Below are positions 43,073-53,387 of a stretch of DNA of 64,000 nucleotides, piece by piece; position 1 is the stretch's first letter, and each line of letters opens with the position of its first letter. The translations under genes were made by a program, and so were the position numbers. The notes beneath the pieces are model-generated. The model was not told the origin of the DNA and did not search any database. It worked only from the letters and a program-made list of their open reading frames with translations. This DNA is from Acanthosepion lycidas. Lineage: Eukaryota > Mollusca > Cephalopoda > Sepiida > Sepiidae. Where the stretch lies: contig OZ010586.1 in the NCBI GenBank assembly GCA_963932145.1, positions 68,872,254 to 68,936,253 of the forward strand. Reading direction: 5' to 3'.

Positions 43073-43642
43073 CGAGGTCTTATCAAAACGTAACGTAGCT
43101 TTTGCTATGATAACGGAGCTAAAGTATGCAGATTGAAGTCGCTTGTCAGAAACTGGCCTTGAACACCGTCGCGCACACACATCAAGTTATAACGTTCTCA
43201 CTCACTTTTATTGTTTATAGTAATGCTAATAAGAAAAATGCGTAGAGTGTGGTTGTCACACCATACCACTGTGTTTCAATCGATGATCATGCCTTATTCA
43301 GCGGAACCAGGCAACCGAATACAACATTCTCCATGTCCGAAAATCACCATATTCCTTAGATCTCGTCCCTTGCCACTTTTTCCTCTTCAAAAACCAAATC
43401 TCACTTGAAAGGAACACGATTTCAAGACGTCTAGAAAATCCAAGAGAAGGAGACGATGTAGCTACTCGCTATTCCACAAAAAGTAGTTCCAGGAATTAGT
43501 GATCATTTATTTAAAAAAAAATAGAAATGACGCTGGATAAAGTGTGTGTGGGACTACTTCGAAGGAGATTAAATGTAGAATTGATATGTGCTGTAGTTGT
43601 CTTTTTATGTCACCAGTACCGATGCTTTTTGAGTAGATCTCG
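43073..43642 (+). mobile_element. short mariner-like element, ~570 bp
   Basis: The left end is CGAGGTCTTATCAAAACGTA. The right end, reversed, is CGAGATCTACTCAAAAAGCA. TA is on both sides (43071-43072 and 43643-43644). Inside, three frames hold worn transposase C-terminal pieces. LATFFLFKNQISLERNTISR fits D-F-F-L-F-P-K-L-K..L.G.RF. There is also a KVCVG-type segment, and a final CFLSRSRI-like phrase made by the terminal repeat. More than half of a normal mariner is missing. Confidence 0.75.
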
Positions 43643-43689
43643 TATTTAAGTTATACAACAGTATTAATAAGAAAAATGATTGAAGTAGA

Positions 43690-44165
43690 TGCAAGTATTA
43701 ATAATTCATTTGAACGCAATAGCCATGTTGATTTTTAACCTGGAGACGAATTGAAATAGAGAAAGATGCATTCCCAAAGCTAATCAAAATATTAAGTAAC
43801 AAGAAAATTTCATTAGAAACAAAGAAAATAATGATGAACTGCTATGTAATATCAGTAGTCCTATATGGCATTGAATTCTGGGCAGTTTCGTCACAGATGA
43901 AGAAAAGACTTCAGGCAACAGAGGTATGGTATTATAGAAGAATGCTAAGAATACCATAGAGAATGCATGTAAGCAATGAGGAAGTTTTAAGTTAAATGGA
44001 GAGAAAAAGGACACTTATATTTGGAATCAGAATTTTATAGCTAAAATTTATGGGACACAATAAACAAAACAGAATTTGAAGACACTGACATCCTGAAGAC
44101 TAGAGGTTCAGAGGAAATTAGCGACTACTCTATGTAAGGAGTTTCTCTAAGCCTATAATAGAACA
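43690..44165 (+). repeat. RTE-type LINE fragment
   Basis: It translates as KKISLETKKIMMNCYVISVV, LYGIEFWAVSSQMKKRLQAT, EVWYYRRMLRIP, VSNEEVL and LKFMGHNKQN, ending in EQGK. These are RT blocks in the usual order. It is older than the copy at 51362, with several stops. Confidence 0.8.
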
Positions 44166-44211
44166 GGGAAAGTAGGAGGAATACAAAGGAGAAAACCATT
44201 ATTAAAACCTA

Positions 44212-44400
44212 CGAAGTTGGTTGGTTGATTTATTTCTTTAATGGCATATCAACTTCTCATGGGTCATTTAATGGAGAAATTTAATTTTCTCGAGAGCTTT
44301 GAAGTAATAGAAGTATGATATATGTTATTCTGCTTTCTCAATTGAATACATGGTAGATAATACTCAACTTTTGTGTATATACAACTTTGTGGGGACAGAC
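44212..44400 (-). repeat. SINE/LINE tail fragment
   Basis: GGTTGGTTGATTTATTTC then TGGCATATCAACTTCTCATG and GGTCATTTAATGGAG is the inverse of the shared tail also seen at 42092, 44515 and 61275. The tail end carries (AACC)n-like bases. Confidence 0.5.
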
Positions 44401-44514
44401 CTGGTGATGTGTGCTTCATGTTGAATTTTTTTAAAGTTATATTTTGGAACAGAGTTTGATTTAAGAAATTGTAGGATATTATATGTATTAATGTCATGAA
44501 TATGTTCTTTCATG

Positions 44515-44850
44515 TTGGTTGGTTTTGTTTGGCGGTATATCAATCACGATGGGTTATTCACTGATGAAATCTATAATAAATAATTTGAACACAATTTTAT
44601 GACTTCAACTAAATATATTTTGAACGTAATTGTATGCCTTCAACTAGAGATAAAATGGTTTTCTAGTTATTTTGCATTAAAATGTGTATTGTTGGCCAGT
44701 TTTTTTAATATAAAAATATATTGCTGTTATTTTTATTATAAAATGTATTTTTATACTTTCATAATATTTTGTGTTTGTTTGAGGGTTCACTATTTACCAA
44801 TAGCTGGGACCCTAGCAGGTGCTACCACCCCACGAAGGATAAGTAGTTGT
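44515..44850 (-). repeat. sister copy of the 42092-42460 repeat
   Basis: The minus strand begins GGGGTGGTAGCACCTGCTAG, GGTCCCAGCTATTGGTAAAT, then an AT-rich middle with worn internal repeats. It ends ATTGATATACCGCCAAACAA. Orientation matches 42092-42460 and 44212-44400. Confidence 0.6.
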
Positions 44851-45031
44851 AGAGAGCCATGATCAGCGATTTTGGAAATGAAGAATAAGACTGAAATTCG
44901 TGCTACTTTCTGGGCAGTTCTAAAACTTAAGAATTGCAATAAAAAACGAATCAGAAAAGAATCAAAAGTGAAAAATATTAAGAATATTCCACCTAAGAAA
45001 TTCCTAAAATTTAAGTCAATAAGGTAATATT

Positions 45032-45235
45032 AGTCGTTTCTTTATAAGGAAACATTTGACATTCATTGGTCGCATAGCCATTGCTATTATCGGTTGATAA
45101 ATTCTTTCTATTAAAACAATTTTTCAGGAAAATAAGTTTCTCAAGTCCACTGCTATCGCTCTTTTCTGTATTGCTGGAGCTTTCATTCCTAGCCATTTTG
45201 TTCGAATGCGGAACGACTATAGTGGCGAGTTGTTT
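45032..45235 (-). repeat. repeat family X, copy 4
   Basis: Inverted: TTTCTTTATAAGGAAACATT, TTAAAACAATTTTTCAGGAA, AATAAGTTTCTCAAGTCCAC and CGCTCTTTTCTGTATTGCTG match copies 1-3. It breaks off near 45235. Confidence 0.75.
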
Positions 45236-45368
45236 ATGGGTTAAAATGAACAGTTGATTTACCCACGCCAAAAAAGATTAATAAAGAATAATGATGAAAT
45301 AAATTATAGTTAATTTTAACAAAACAAAGAATTAATTTACGAAATTATACGCTAGATGCTGTATCATA

Positions 45369-45470
45369 TTAGGTTGGTGCAAAAATAATGACGTAATAAT
45401 GTCGTTTTTTGACGTATTTTTTAACGTCAAAAAACGACATGATTACGTCATTATTTTTGCACCAACCTAA
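45369..45470. mobile_element. palindromic mariner MITE, 102-bp form, copy 4
   Basis: It has the same ends, 11-base arm insertions and centre as copy 1 at 22531, with TA at 45367-45368 and 45471-45472. The two 102-bp copies differ at only a few bases by eye. Confidence 0.95.
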
Positions 45471-45849
45471 TAGCTTGTTTCAGGAAAATAAACCCGTAGT
45501 TTTAAAGAATTGTCATGAAAAGGAAATGTTCATACAACAGGTTAAATGATCTGACATAAAATGATATTAAAAAATCTTTAAAACAAAATTAAGAGAATTC
45601 GTGTCTCACAGAAGGAATATACAGTAGCATAAAATCACAAGTTGACGAAGAGAGATAATTAGCATTCTTGGACTGTTGAAGGAAAATTCTTTGAAGAACC
45701 ACGTGTTTGGTTAACAGCCCATAATATAACTGACGAGTGACTGGCGAAAATTTCTACGCTGGACGCGGTGAACAGAAACGAAACATTTCACATGACTTCA
45801 GAAACTTTTCTCTTGTTAATTTAAATTTTCTCCTCATTTTATCTCAGAA

Positions 45850-46035
45850 AGAATTTCACATTGGCTCGCTACTTTCTTTTCTTTGTTCTTGACTCAACGG
45901 CTAATTTCTGTGAAGATAAGGTTTTCAATGGTCCAAAGAAAATTTCACATAGGCTCGTGAATTGATTTCCGTCTATTTCCTAAGTTCACTAGTCAATTTC
46001 TGTGAAGGCAAGTTTTACATTGGTTTTACACGTCG
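45850..46035. repeat. tandem duplication, ~95 bp units
   Basis: AATTTCACATTGGCTCG...TTCTGTGAAGATAAGGTTTT is followed by AATTTCACATAGGCTCG...TTCTGTGAAGGCAAGTTTTA. There are two related units in direct order. Confidence 0.65.
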
Positions 46036-46135
46036 ACATCTTCATTATGTCATTATTTTCTCTTCGAGTTACATGTGCTATCCATTTTAATTGCTCCTGC
46101 TTTTGACATCCTTAAGTGATGTTTGGTATTTTGTA
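46020..46135 (-). repeat. repeat family X, copy 5 (outer half only)
   Basis: TTTTCTCTTCGAGTTACATG then GCTATCCATTTTAATTGCTC and TTAAGTGATG match the 63590-63660 end of copy 6. Confidence 0.65.
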
Positions 46136-46572
46136 CGTTTCTTTGCGATTCTGTAGCGCCAGTTCAAGAGGTTCAAAGACAAATGGTACTCGTTAAAACG
46201 TCCATGCGTCATTCGGTAAGGAACTTAAACATTGTACCATTGTTAAGAAATAATGTTGTATTAATTTATTTTGTGGATTAGCCTCATGAAATCATGGCGT
46301 ATTATTTGTATTCCCGACTGCATTTATTACGATTGTAACCAAAGATCTTTTTTTACGAAGACATATGAGTCAAGCGACTCCCTAGATTTTATTCGAATCT
46401 CTTAAATAGTCCACTTAGCATTTTATTTGAAAATATACACTTGCCGACTGGAAATCTGAAAAGATTAATCGCTTCCTGTAACGGCGTATGTAATCTCCTT
46501 AACAGAGAGGCGTGCACAAAGGCTGAAATGCCGTTTTCAGAAGGTATCCGAGACGCATAAGCTGGATCGGAA

Positions 46573-46602
46573 TGAGAGAGAGAGAGAGAGAGAGAGAGAT
46601 GT
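46573..46602. repeat. (GA)n microsatellite
   Basis: GA run of about 28 bp. Confidence 0.95.
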
Positions 46603-46865
46603 AAGGGTTCGGCTAGTATATCCTATAATATTAATGCCGGACGTGCTACAATGTTTGCAACGTCGGATAAAATATATCAGTTTTAACATCCACCGAATCT
46701 GACAAAACAAGAATCGATAATGCTCGTACATGTGATTGTCCACTCTTGATACTAAATAATCACACTATTTATTTTTCTTGGATTTGTCAGGGTTACCGAA
46801 AAAGCAGTTGGAATTCAATCATTCTATAGTGACTCTAATTTAAAGAGGATGAGAATTTCTTCTTG

Positions 46866-47232
46866 GCTTTTGGCTACATCACGTTGAAACAGTTGTACGA
46901 TCAGCGAAGTTAAGCCTGGTCAGTACCTAGATGGATGACAGCTAGGGACTACTAGATGCTGTAATCTTGGACGTGTGGGTAATGTAATCGATAACGGCTC
47001 AGAATTTAAAATTAAAAAGTCGAGTTCCAATTCCAGTTGAGTTCGTTAATTTCACACCCGCAAATACGCTTATTGTATGAATCCACCTCTACTTCGTTCA
47101 GCTATGGGTTAATTAATTAGTAAAACTAAATCATTATTATCTCTCCACCAAAAAAAAAAAAAAATACAATCAAAATTATTTCCTGGCTTTAAATATCATG
47201 CAAAGGGTTGGTTAGCAGTAGAAAACGATTTT
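46866..47232 (+). repeat. composite SINE: 5S rRNA head + tRNA-like module + tail, copy B
   Basis: The 5S part (46866-46970) shows TACATCACGTTGAAAC, CGATCAGCGAAGTTAAG, CCTGGTCAGTACCTAGATGG and a worn ACTAGATGCTGTAATCTTGG. It lacks about 12-15 bases in the 5' half relative to copy A. The tRNA-like module follows at once (GACGTGTGGGTAATGTAATC, GATAACGGCTC, GTCGAGTTCCAATTCCAGTT). The body has TATGAATCCACCTCTAC and AGCTATGGGTTAATT, and the tail GGCTTTAAATATCATGCAAA, GGGTTGGTTAGCAGTAGAAA. The overall length is about equal to copy A. Confidence 0.88.
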
Positions 47233-47275
47233 ATATCAGTGGTTAAATTTTAAAGCCCCTAAAACAAAACTGCTC

Positions 47276-47800
47276 TCATTTAAAGTTCATTTCCCCCAAT
47301 CACAGCATGGCTGAGGCTAGACTCTAGAGGAGCAGCACACAGCGCCTTCTTGACCTCACGTTTTTCACGAACTTGAAACTTCCGCAAGGAATGTTGGGTC
47401 ATCCGAAAAATTTTTCTCTCGTCAGAATCCATCGTGCATATTTCCAAATCTACCATTCGTCCATGCATTGAATCTTGCTGCCATATTTAGTCTGGTGCTT
47501 TTGCTGTATATTTTGAGATTCTTGACAAAATCTAAAGAAGTTGTAATCGATCCAGATCTGTCATCTTGCCTTCAGTCATTTTCACACCGACGTGGCGTGA
47601 CTTCCATCTGTCTTTTCCATAAATATTTTCTTGGCAACTTATTCTGACGAACTTTTTCTCCCTGGTTACTCGACTACATGAATTTAAGCGTGATTGGTAT
47701 CTAGGTCCCACCCGTTTGAACTCACTTGATGCAACCGCCACTTCTACCACAAATGTTTTTTTCTCGCATTTCTCACATTTGGAACCACAAAAGAGATGGA
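47276..47800 (+). repeat. LINE RT C-terminal relic, tandem member 1
   Basis: It reads through a worn RT end: a TFFTNLKLP-like phrase (the F.TDLKW region), HTDVA with CLFHKYF.W.L.. DELFS-like phrases around 47590-47660, then DYMNLSVIGI. It stops before the 3' UTR and passes into a second partial copy. Confidence 0.7.
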
Positions 47801-47869
47801 GTAGTCACATTGGTAATCAGGCCAGAGCAGTCAGAAACAGACATCATCATCCCCCTTCCCCATACATCC

Positions 47870-48650
47870 AAAATTCATTTAACCACCATAATGAAAAATT
47901 CCTACCCGTCATCAGCATGGCTGATGCTATATTCCAGGAAAGCAACACACTGTGCCTTCTTGGCCCCACGTTTTCAACTGACTTGAAGTGGAGCGGCTAC
48001 ATCAAATCAATAGCTGCATCTACTGTAAGGAAAGTTTGGTCACTATGTTTTACTAGAATTTTTTTCTCCTGAAAGTCCATCTTGCACATTTAGAAATCTA
48101 CTATTTGTCCGTGCATTAAATGCTACTGCTATGTCTGGTCTGGTGCACCTGCTATTTATCTTGAGGTTCTTGACAAAATCCAAAGAAGGATCTGCAATGT
48201 TATCGACCCTGACTTGGCAACTCGACTTTAGTCGCTTTCTCACCCACGTGTCTTTTCCACAAATATTTTCATGGCAACTGCTCTAACAAGCTTTTTCCCC
48301 CTGATTCCACGAATACATTTATTTATGCATGCTACTGGATTGGCGTCTAGGTCCCACTGCTGAAATAGCTAAATACAACCGCCACTTCTACTCCAAGTTT
48401 CTTTTCTCGCACTTCCCGCCTGTGAAACCCCCTTCCGTTTAGTTACTTCCCTGATAAATACAATCTTCAAAAATTTAAATGCAACGTCAATCGCCATCTT
48501 CTATGTCCTTGAATCCCGTTCATCTTATGTCATTGCCTCAAGCCTTCCTCTACTCAGTCTTTTCCCACTTTCTTTCGCTGTAACCACCCCCGACCCTGCG
48601 TACTAATAGCATCCCCCCATTGCTTAGGGAGAAATGATTAAAAAGATCAA
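47870..48650 (+). repeat. LINE RT C-terminus and 3' UTR, tandem member 2
   Basis: The frame at 47916-48060 gives ADAIFQESNTLCLLGPTFST, then DLKWSGYIKSIAASTVRKVW. Later frames keep a worn ICNVIDPDLATRL, an NL.KFKCNVNRHL phrase at 48460-48510, and a 3' UTR with TGCGTACTAATAGCAT and CTTAGGGAGAAATGATTAAA at the end. It has the same orientation as member 1 and overlaps it in family coordinates, so these are two insertions or a duplication. Confidence 0.8.
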
Positions 48651-48770
48651 TCAAAATTTTGCACTAATATAAGTAAAAACAGACATTGGGATTACCTACC
48701 AAAACATAAATTTCTGCACAAGATAATTTTTAATTTTCTTGTAGATGTCATTTTTGTCAACTAGAAAATG

Positions 48771-49220
48771 TCACGTGGCCGAGTGGTTAGAACGTTCGCT
48801 TTTCTGACCATGAGTTCGAATCTCACCATGGTCGATCTGTCAGGAAAGAGACTTCCTTATGTTATCGGACTGCGTGCCAGCACTTTTGGAAAGTGTCTGA
48901 AAACCATACCATGGGTTGACCCAAGCCTTGTGAGTGAAATTGGGTAGGCAGTACTCCCGGGGGGACAGCTGTGCTAGCACGAAGTCACAAGTCATCGTGA
49001 CTGAGAGTTTGAACATTCTGGCCTAGTTCAGATTGTTGATCACGCTAGATAACACGCTCTCTCCCAGAAACTGTAACTAAGGTCTGCTCAGCATAGTTGC
49101 AGTATAAATCATCTGTGAATGTTGAACAAAACAAATGTGCCTGAGCAAGCGTCTGCAGTAGGGATCGCCCTAGTGTACGTGTATCCTCGAATACGAGTGG
49201 CCAGCTATACATACAAAATG
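48771..49220 (+). repeat. tRNA(Ser/Leu)-like SINE, long body
   Basis: The head GTCACGTGGCCGAGTGGTTA (a strong A box), then GACCATGAGTTCGAATCTCA (a B box), would pass as a tRNA except that the variable arm is missing. The body of about 370 bp has CTGCGTGCCAGCACTTTTGG, GTGTCTGAAAACCATACC, TCGTGACTGAGAGTTTGAAC and TCGAATACGAGTGGCCAGC. It is well preserved and higher in GC than its surroundings. There is no second copy in the window. A tRNA-headed SINE is the best reading; a recent tRNA pseudogene is less likely. Confidence 0.6.
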
Positions 49221-49604
49221 ATTTTAAAAATTAATATCCGTTGACAAGTGCTGATTCTGTTTTTTGGGGGTTTTTTTTCGTCAAAATTACATAACGTCAT
49301 TACCGAATCTCATTGACTTTCAGCATTGGGCGACCTCCTAAAAAATGGTATGATACAAAATCCTCATCTATTCGAGTTCAGTCAGTCTAAAAATGCCAAG
49401 TTATCGAAAAACAAACATCACATAGAAAATGCAGAGAAATCCGCCGCGCTAACCAACACATTTAACTCTGCACCTCAGAGTGAGAATTATTTTAATTCAT
49501 TTTTTAAATTTTTACTAATGATTCACCCAATACAAGACTCAAAACCAAATTATGGAAAGCCCTAATCGCCAACGTTCTCAAATCTCATGGCACATGTTTT
49601 TAAA

Positions 49605-49760
49605 TAATCAATTCACCCAAAGCAAGGCGATAATGCCACTAAGATGCAAGGAGCTACTAGGAATGAAAAAGAATGAGAAAACTAAATCCTAAATAGGAAA
49701 AAAAGGGATAAACCTCTATTCCTGTTCGAAAGACCGGGAAGAAGTGTGGACTGGAAGATG
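49605..49760 (-). repeat. LINE 3' UTR relic
   Basis: The minus strand ends TTGCATCTTAGTGGCATTAT then TGCTTTGGGTGAATTGATT. CTTTCGAACAGGAATAGAGG lies upstream. It is close to 29545-29760. Confidence 0.7.
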
Positions 49761-49789
49761 GAAAAAGAAGATGTCTCTATGTAGTTCCA

Positions 49790-49965
49790 TATTTTTTTAA
49801 GCGTTTTCTTTGCTCAGATTTTCTGTTCAGTGTATTCTTAGCGTCCATCTATAGAAGCACATCTTTGACGCTTCAAGTTTCTTCTTGAGCTGTGAGTCTA
49901 TAGCCTTCACTAGCGTACAGGTAATTCATTACCGTAACGAAATGAGGAATAATTCTTTTAATGAG
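49790..49965 (-). repeat. RTE-type LINE fragment
   Basis: The minus strand reads AIDSQLKKKLEASKMCFYRW, then TLRIH and TENLSKEN, the Y-R-R-M-L-R-I block of the RTE-like family. Confidence 0.7.
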
Positions 49966-50039
49966 ACCAGAGCTAAAAAGTAATTTATTTTTGCTCTTAT
50001 TCTCATACTTGTAGATTACCCGACATGCACATTGGAAAC

Positions 50040-51350
50040 ATTTCCACTAAATAAATGGGAAATTACATCCTCCCGCCATAATATCCACTCACTCATAGCA
50101 TTAGTTTTTACTTCCCAACGTAGAATGAAGCCGTCGACTTTAGTCCAATACCAATAATTAAACTAACACTTAACCTACATACCACAATAGTAGAATGGTT
50201 CACGGTTGGCTAGGCGTTGCCAATACGCTTACATACACACACTAACAATCTCTTTTGCCAAACCTTTTCCTTTTTCTCTATCTCACTCACTCACTTTCTT
50301 TCATCACATATCCAGTTATTTATTTTATGTTCTCTTTGGTAGTCTTTATCTATTTCCATCTCTGTTATAGTTTTTATCTATTTACATCTACCTCTGTGGC
50401 CGTTTATCTATGTCTGTCTGTCTACCTGACAGTCTTTTTGTCTGTCTGTCTGTCTCTCTTTTTTTTTTTTTTTTCATTCTCTCTTTTCTATCTTGTGGAT
50501 TTCAGCCGTTCTCGTAATGAATCCCCACCGCATACAAACTTCTATTCGATGCAATGTCATCCCTTGTACAGAAATAGAAACGGTTTATCGAGCTGTTGGC
50601 GCGAACAGCTTTAAATACATTTTCGGAAGAGAATCTAAAAGTGCTTCCTGCCATTACCAGTCGTACTCTACAATTCGAAATGTTGTTCATTTTATTCACT
50701 GATCGACGGTTCTTTTGAACATTTTAAATTTGATATCAAACTTGTTTAGATAACTTTTACAGAACGAAATATCTTAAATCTATCAAAATCCACGTCATTG
50801 ATGTTTTTTTACGGGTTTTATGATATGTTGTTAGAAATTATATCAGAATGTGCTGAGCGTCTCGCTGTGGATCAATGGATGTTTGGCGAATCATAAAAAT
50901 GATGTTATGATATCGATCCAAATCTGTGACCTTGTGTCAGACAGAGTCAAATTCCAATACGCACTGAAGATTTGTTGTATTAAATACACTAACTTCTGTT
51001 CTTTTCCCGTCTAGTTTTCTCCATTAACCAGCAAGTTTTCATATGAAGAATAAAGAGATTTAGATTTATGTAGGTCCTCTTCATATCCAATCGGATTGAA
51101 GTAATTTTTGAATTCCTAAAAATTAAATCAAGAAGGTGATATATAATTCTATCGTTGCCCTTTTTTTCTGAGAATTATTCTCAGATGAAGTGATTTGACT
51201 TGTTTCCGTAAGATCATAAAACGAATATTTGGGGTCAAAGGTCACACCTTTACTTTTAATATTAGACCCAGAACTCTGTATCGATGTTATAAAAAACGTC
51301 ATGACGTCACGTCCTGAATCCTGTAACCCAGTGGGATTATGGGAGAACCA
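50040..51350. other. no recognised feature
   Basis: CT/TG-rich low complexity at 50380-50490. The 119-codon frame at 50255-50614 is a Phe/Leu/Ser artefact of that bias. Confidence 0.45.
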
Positions 51351-51361
51351 TATGTACTGCA

Positions 51362-51712
51362 GCCGTAGGCGACGGAGATGTCGTTCTACAGAAAGATGCT
51401 AAGGATATCATGGACCGAGCGTGTGAGAAGATGCAAACAAGGAGGAGGCAGCTGAAGTTTTTGGGACACATAATGAGGAAGGAGGGCCTGGAGAGTCTGA
51501 TACTCACGGGTCAAATAGAAGGAAAAGGCGACAAGGGAAAATAGCGCATGACATACGTAGCGGATTTGAGCAAATGGATGACAGAACGCGGTCTGGGGGA
51601 GATGGCAGAGGGAAGGAACTTAAGAGCTGCAAGGGATAGAGGGAAGTGGAAGGCCATGATCGACTACATCTTGAAAGAATATGGCACATAAGAAAGAAAA
51701 ATTAGCAGACTG
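51362..51712 (+). repeat. RTE-type LINE C-terminus, best-kept copy
   Basis: Split over frames, it reads MSFYRKMLRISWTERV, then RRQLKFLGHIMRKEGLESLI, LTGQIEGKGDKGK, YVADLSKWMTERGLGEMAEG, RNLRAARDRGKWKAMIDYI and LKEYGT with a stop at about 51690. It is low in damage, with only one or two frame changes by eye, so it is probably the youngest RTE-type copy here. A hAT element begins 10 bp after it. Confidence 0.85.
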
Positions 51713-51721
51713 TCTCTAGGG

Positions 51722-52140
51722 CAGTGGTTCCCAAACATTTTTTTTCTCTGGGGCCGCATTTTCGGAATGAAAATTTGACCGCGCCTTACTTCATTTTATG
51801 GGATAAAAAGTACATTAAAAAATTTGAAAACAAACTGGGAGAGGAATAAAGGGAGATAACTGCGGATTCGAAGTCAGAATATTATCGTTGATAAATCTCT
51901 CCTCCAATTTGAGGACCCTAGTTCCTATATTCTTAAAACTTGATATTTATCATGGGACTCATGCATGCAATTACAAGTAATCCATAATAATATTTTAAAT
52001 TTTGAAATCATATTTATTTTTAGCATATTCATTTTTTGAAAGTGTTTCTAAATCTTTGTTTGTCTTTCACTCATTCGATCTGATTTGATATCTTCTTCCG
52101 CCGGAACTATAAGGCACACTGCACCGTTTGGGAACCACTG
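51722..52140 (+). mobile_element. non-autonomous hAT element, copy 2 (419 bp)
   Basis: The left end is CAGTGGTTCCCAAACATTTT. The right end, reversed, is CAGTGGTTCCCAAACGGTGC. The first 15 bases are identical. The flanking 8-mers are CTCTAGGG (51714-51721) and CTCTAGAG (52141-52148), a 7/8 match, as expected for a hAT target-site duplication. The interior is shared with copy 1 at 6502-6958 in opposite orientation. There is no transposase. Confidence 0.92.
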
Positions 52141-52157
52141 CTCTAGAGCAAGATAAT

Positions 52158-52159
<2 letters not shown>

Positions 52160-52212
<53 letters not shown>
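52160..52212. repeat. (GA)n microsatellite
   Basis: GA run of about 50 bp. Confidence 0.97.
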
Positions 52213-52213
<1 letters not shown>

Positions 52214-52239
52214 GTGTCCATCCGTTTTCACACTGATTT

Positions 52240-52395
52240 TAATTTCAAAGTTTTCCTTCTCCTAGACAAAAGAGCCTAGTCTGCTCTGCTATTTAACTCA
52301 AAGCTCGGTGGGGGAGTGGATTCATGCCTTTTCAAAGGGCATTAACGCAAATGAACGAAACAGTATTGACAGGAATTTTAACTCAGGAAAAAAGG
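52240..52395 (-). repeat. SINE body fragment
   Basis: The minus strand reads CCTGAGTTAAAATTCCTGTC, then GCCCTTTGAAAAGGCATGAA, TCCACTCCCCCACCGAGC, TTGAGTTAAATAGCAGAGC and AGACTAGGCTC. It is a worn tRNA-headed SINE with the A-box side missing. Confidence 0.6.
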
Positions 52396-52684
52396 GTTCG
52401 AAAGCACGATCTGAATTAATCAAATTTTTGAAGGTCATTTTCATAAAATTCTTTTTATCTTTATTTCCATAAATACGTAACGTTTTGACATCGTATTTCC
52501 TCGCAGAGTAGCCATGTTATACTAATTTTTTGTAAATATTGACCACTCAGCTCTTTACTTTCATTTTAAATCAGTTTGAATCAATAAAATTTCACCAAAT
52601 TTAAGAAGACATTTTAAGAAATTATGCTATCATGGCAGAGGTCACAATACAACCAAAATTTGCATTGTGACCTCTGTCTTAACA

Positions 52685-52690
52685 TCACTA

Positions 52691-52740
<50 letters not shown>
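52685..52740. repeat. (ATT)n array at the 3' end of a LINE
   Basis: On the minus strand this is (AAT)n directly after the 3' UTR of the LINE at 52738-53190. Confidence 0.95.
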
Positions 52741-52741
<1 letters not shown>

Positions 52742-53190
52742 CTTTGATTTCTGGTGTATACTCGTTTCTTTCCGGAGACCAACCAGAGACCAAAGTTTAG
52801 AAATAGTGACATGACATTTTTCATTGTGCATTCTTTTCATTAAAAACTAAAATCGCACTCATTTTACATAGATAAAGCCCTTCGTAAGGTATGAGCTATA
52901 CTTTTGAGCACAATGATTTGTATTTTTTGGAGGTTTAGGCAACCACGGACTCTTCCACTGATTCTACTAGAACATTTTCCAATCAAACGGAGGGCTCCAA
53001 CTACAAATGGAATTGTTGATGTTTTCACGTGCCACAGTTTTGAGATTTCGACTTCACGGTCCTTGTATTTTGATAGTTTTTTTTTTTTAAGATCTTCAAA
53101 GATACATTACAATATGCAGAAACTTTCATGCCAATATGAAAGCAAATTCTGTTTTTGCGGTCTCTGATCACGATGTCAGGGCGATTAGCT
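52738..53190 (-). repeat. LINE C-terminus, VVGALG-type
   Basis: The minus strand has a KYKDREVEI-like phrase, then VKTSTIPFVVGALRLIGKCS and VEESVVA-type helix. The UTR reads TTGGTCTCCGGAAAGAAACG, AGTATACACCAGAAATCAAA, GGAATAATAAT. The first base after GGAAT begins the (AAT)n array. Confidence 0.8.
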
Positions 53191-53349
53191 TTGCTTGTTC
53201 TGTCTGTGTGTACTGTGAAGTCCCATAAAGTCTAGTTGGTGTTCATACCAATTTCCTGAAGTTTCCTTTACGTAAAAAGTTGCGTATTTTTCAATTCCAC
53301 TCTGTCATGCCGCGTTTTATATTCAGTGGATCCCAAAACCGCCCACAAT

Positions 53350-53351
53350 GA

Positions 53352-53385
<34 letters not shown>

Positions 53386-53386
53386 G
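53350..53386. repeat. (ATT)n array
   Basis: ATT run next to the left end of the LINE at 53388-54116. Confidence 0.95.
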
Positions 53387-53387
53387 T

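Noticed and set aside
48771-48840. A functional tRNA-Ser or tRNA-Leu gene
   Set aside because: The spacing between the A and B boxes is too short for a class II tRNA, the acceptor stem does not close well, and a repeat-like body follows without a T-run.
50255-50614. A membrane protein frame (119 codons, very hydrophobic)
   Set aside because: Its composition follows from a CT/T-rich tract. There is no conserved motif.
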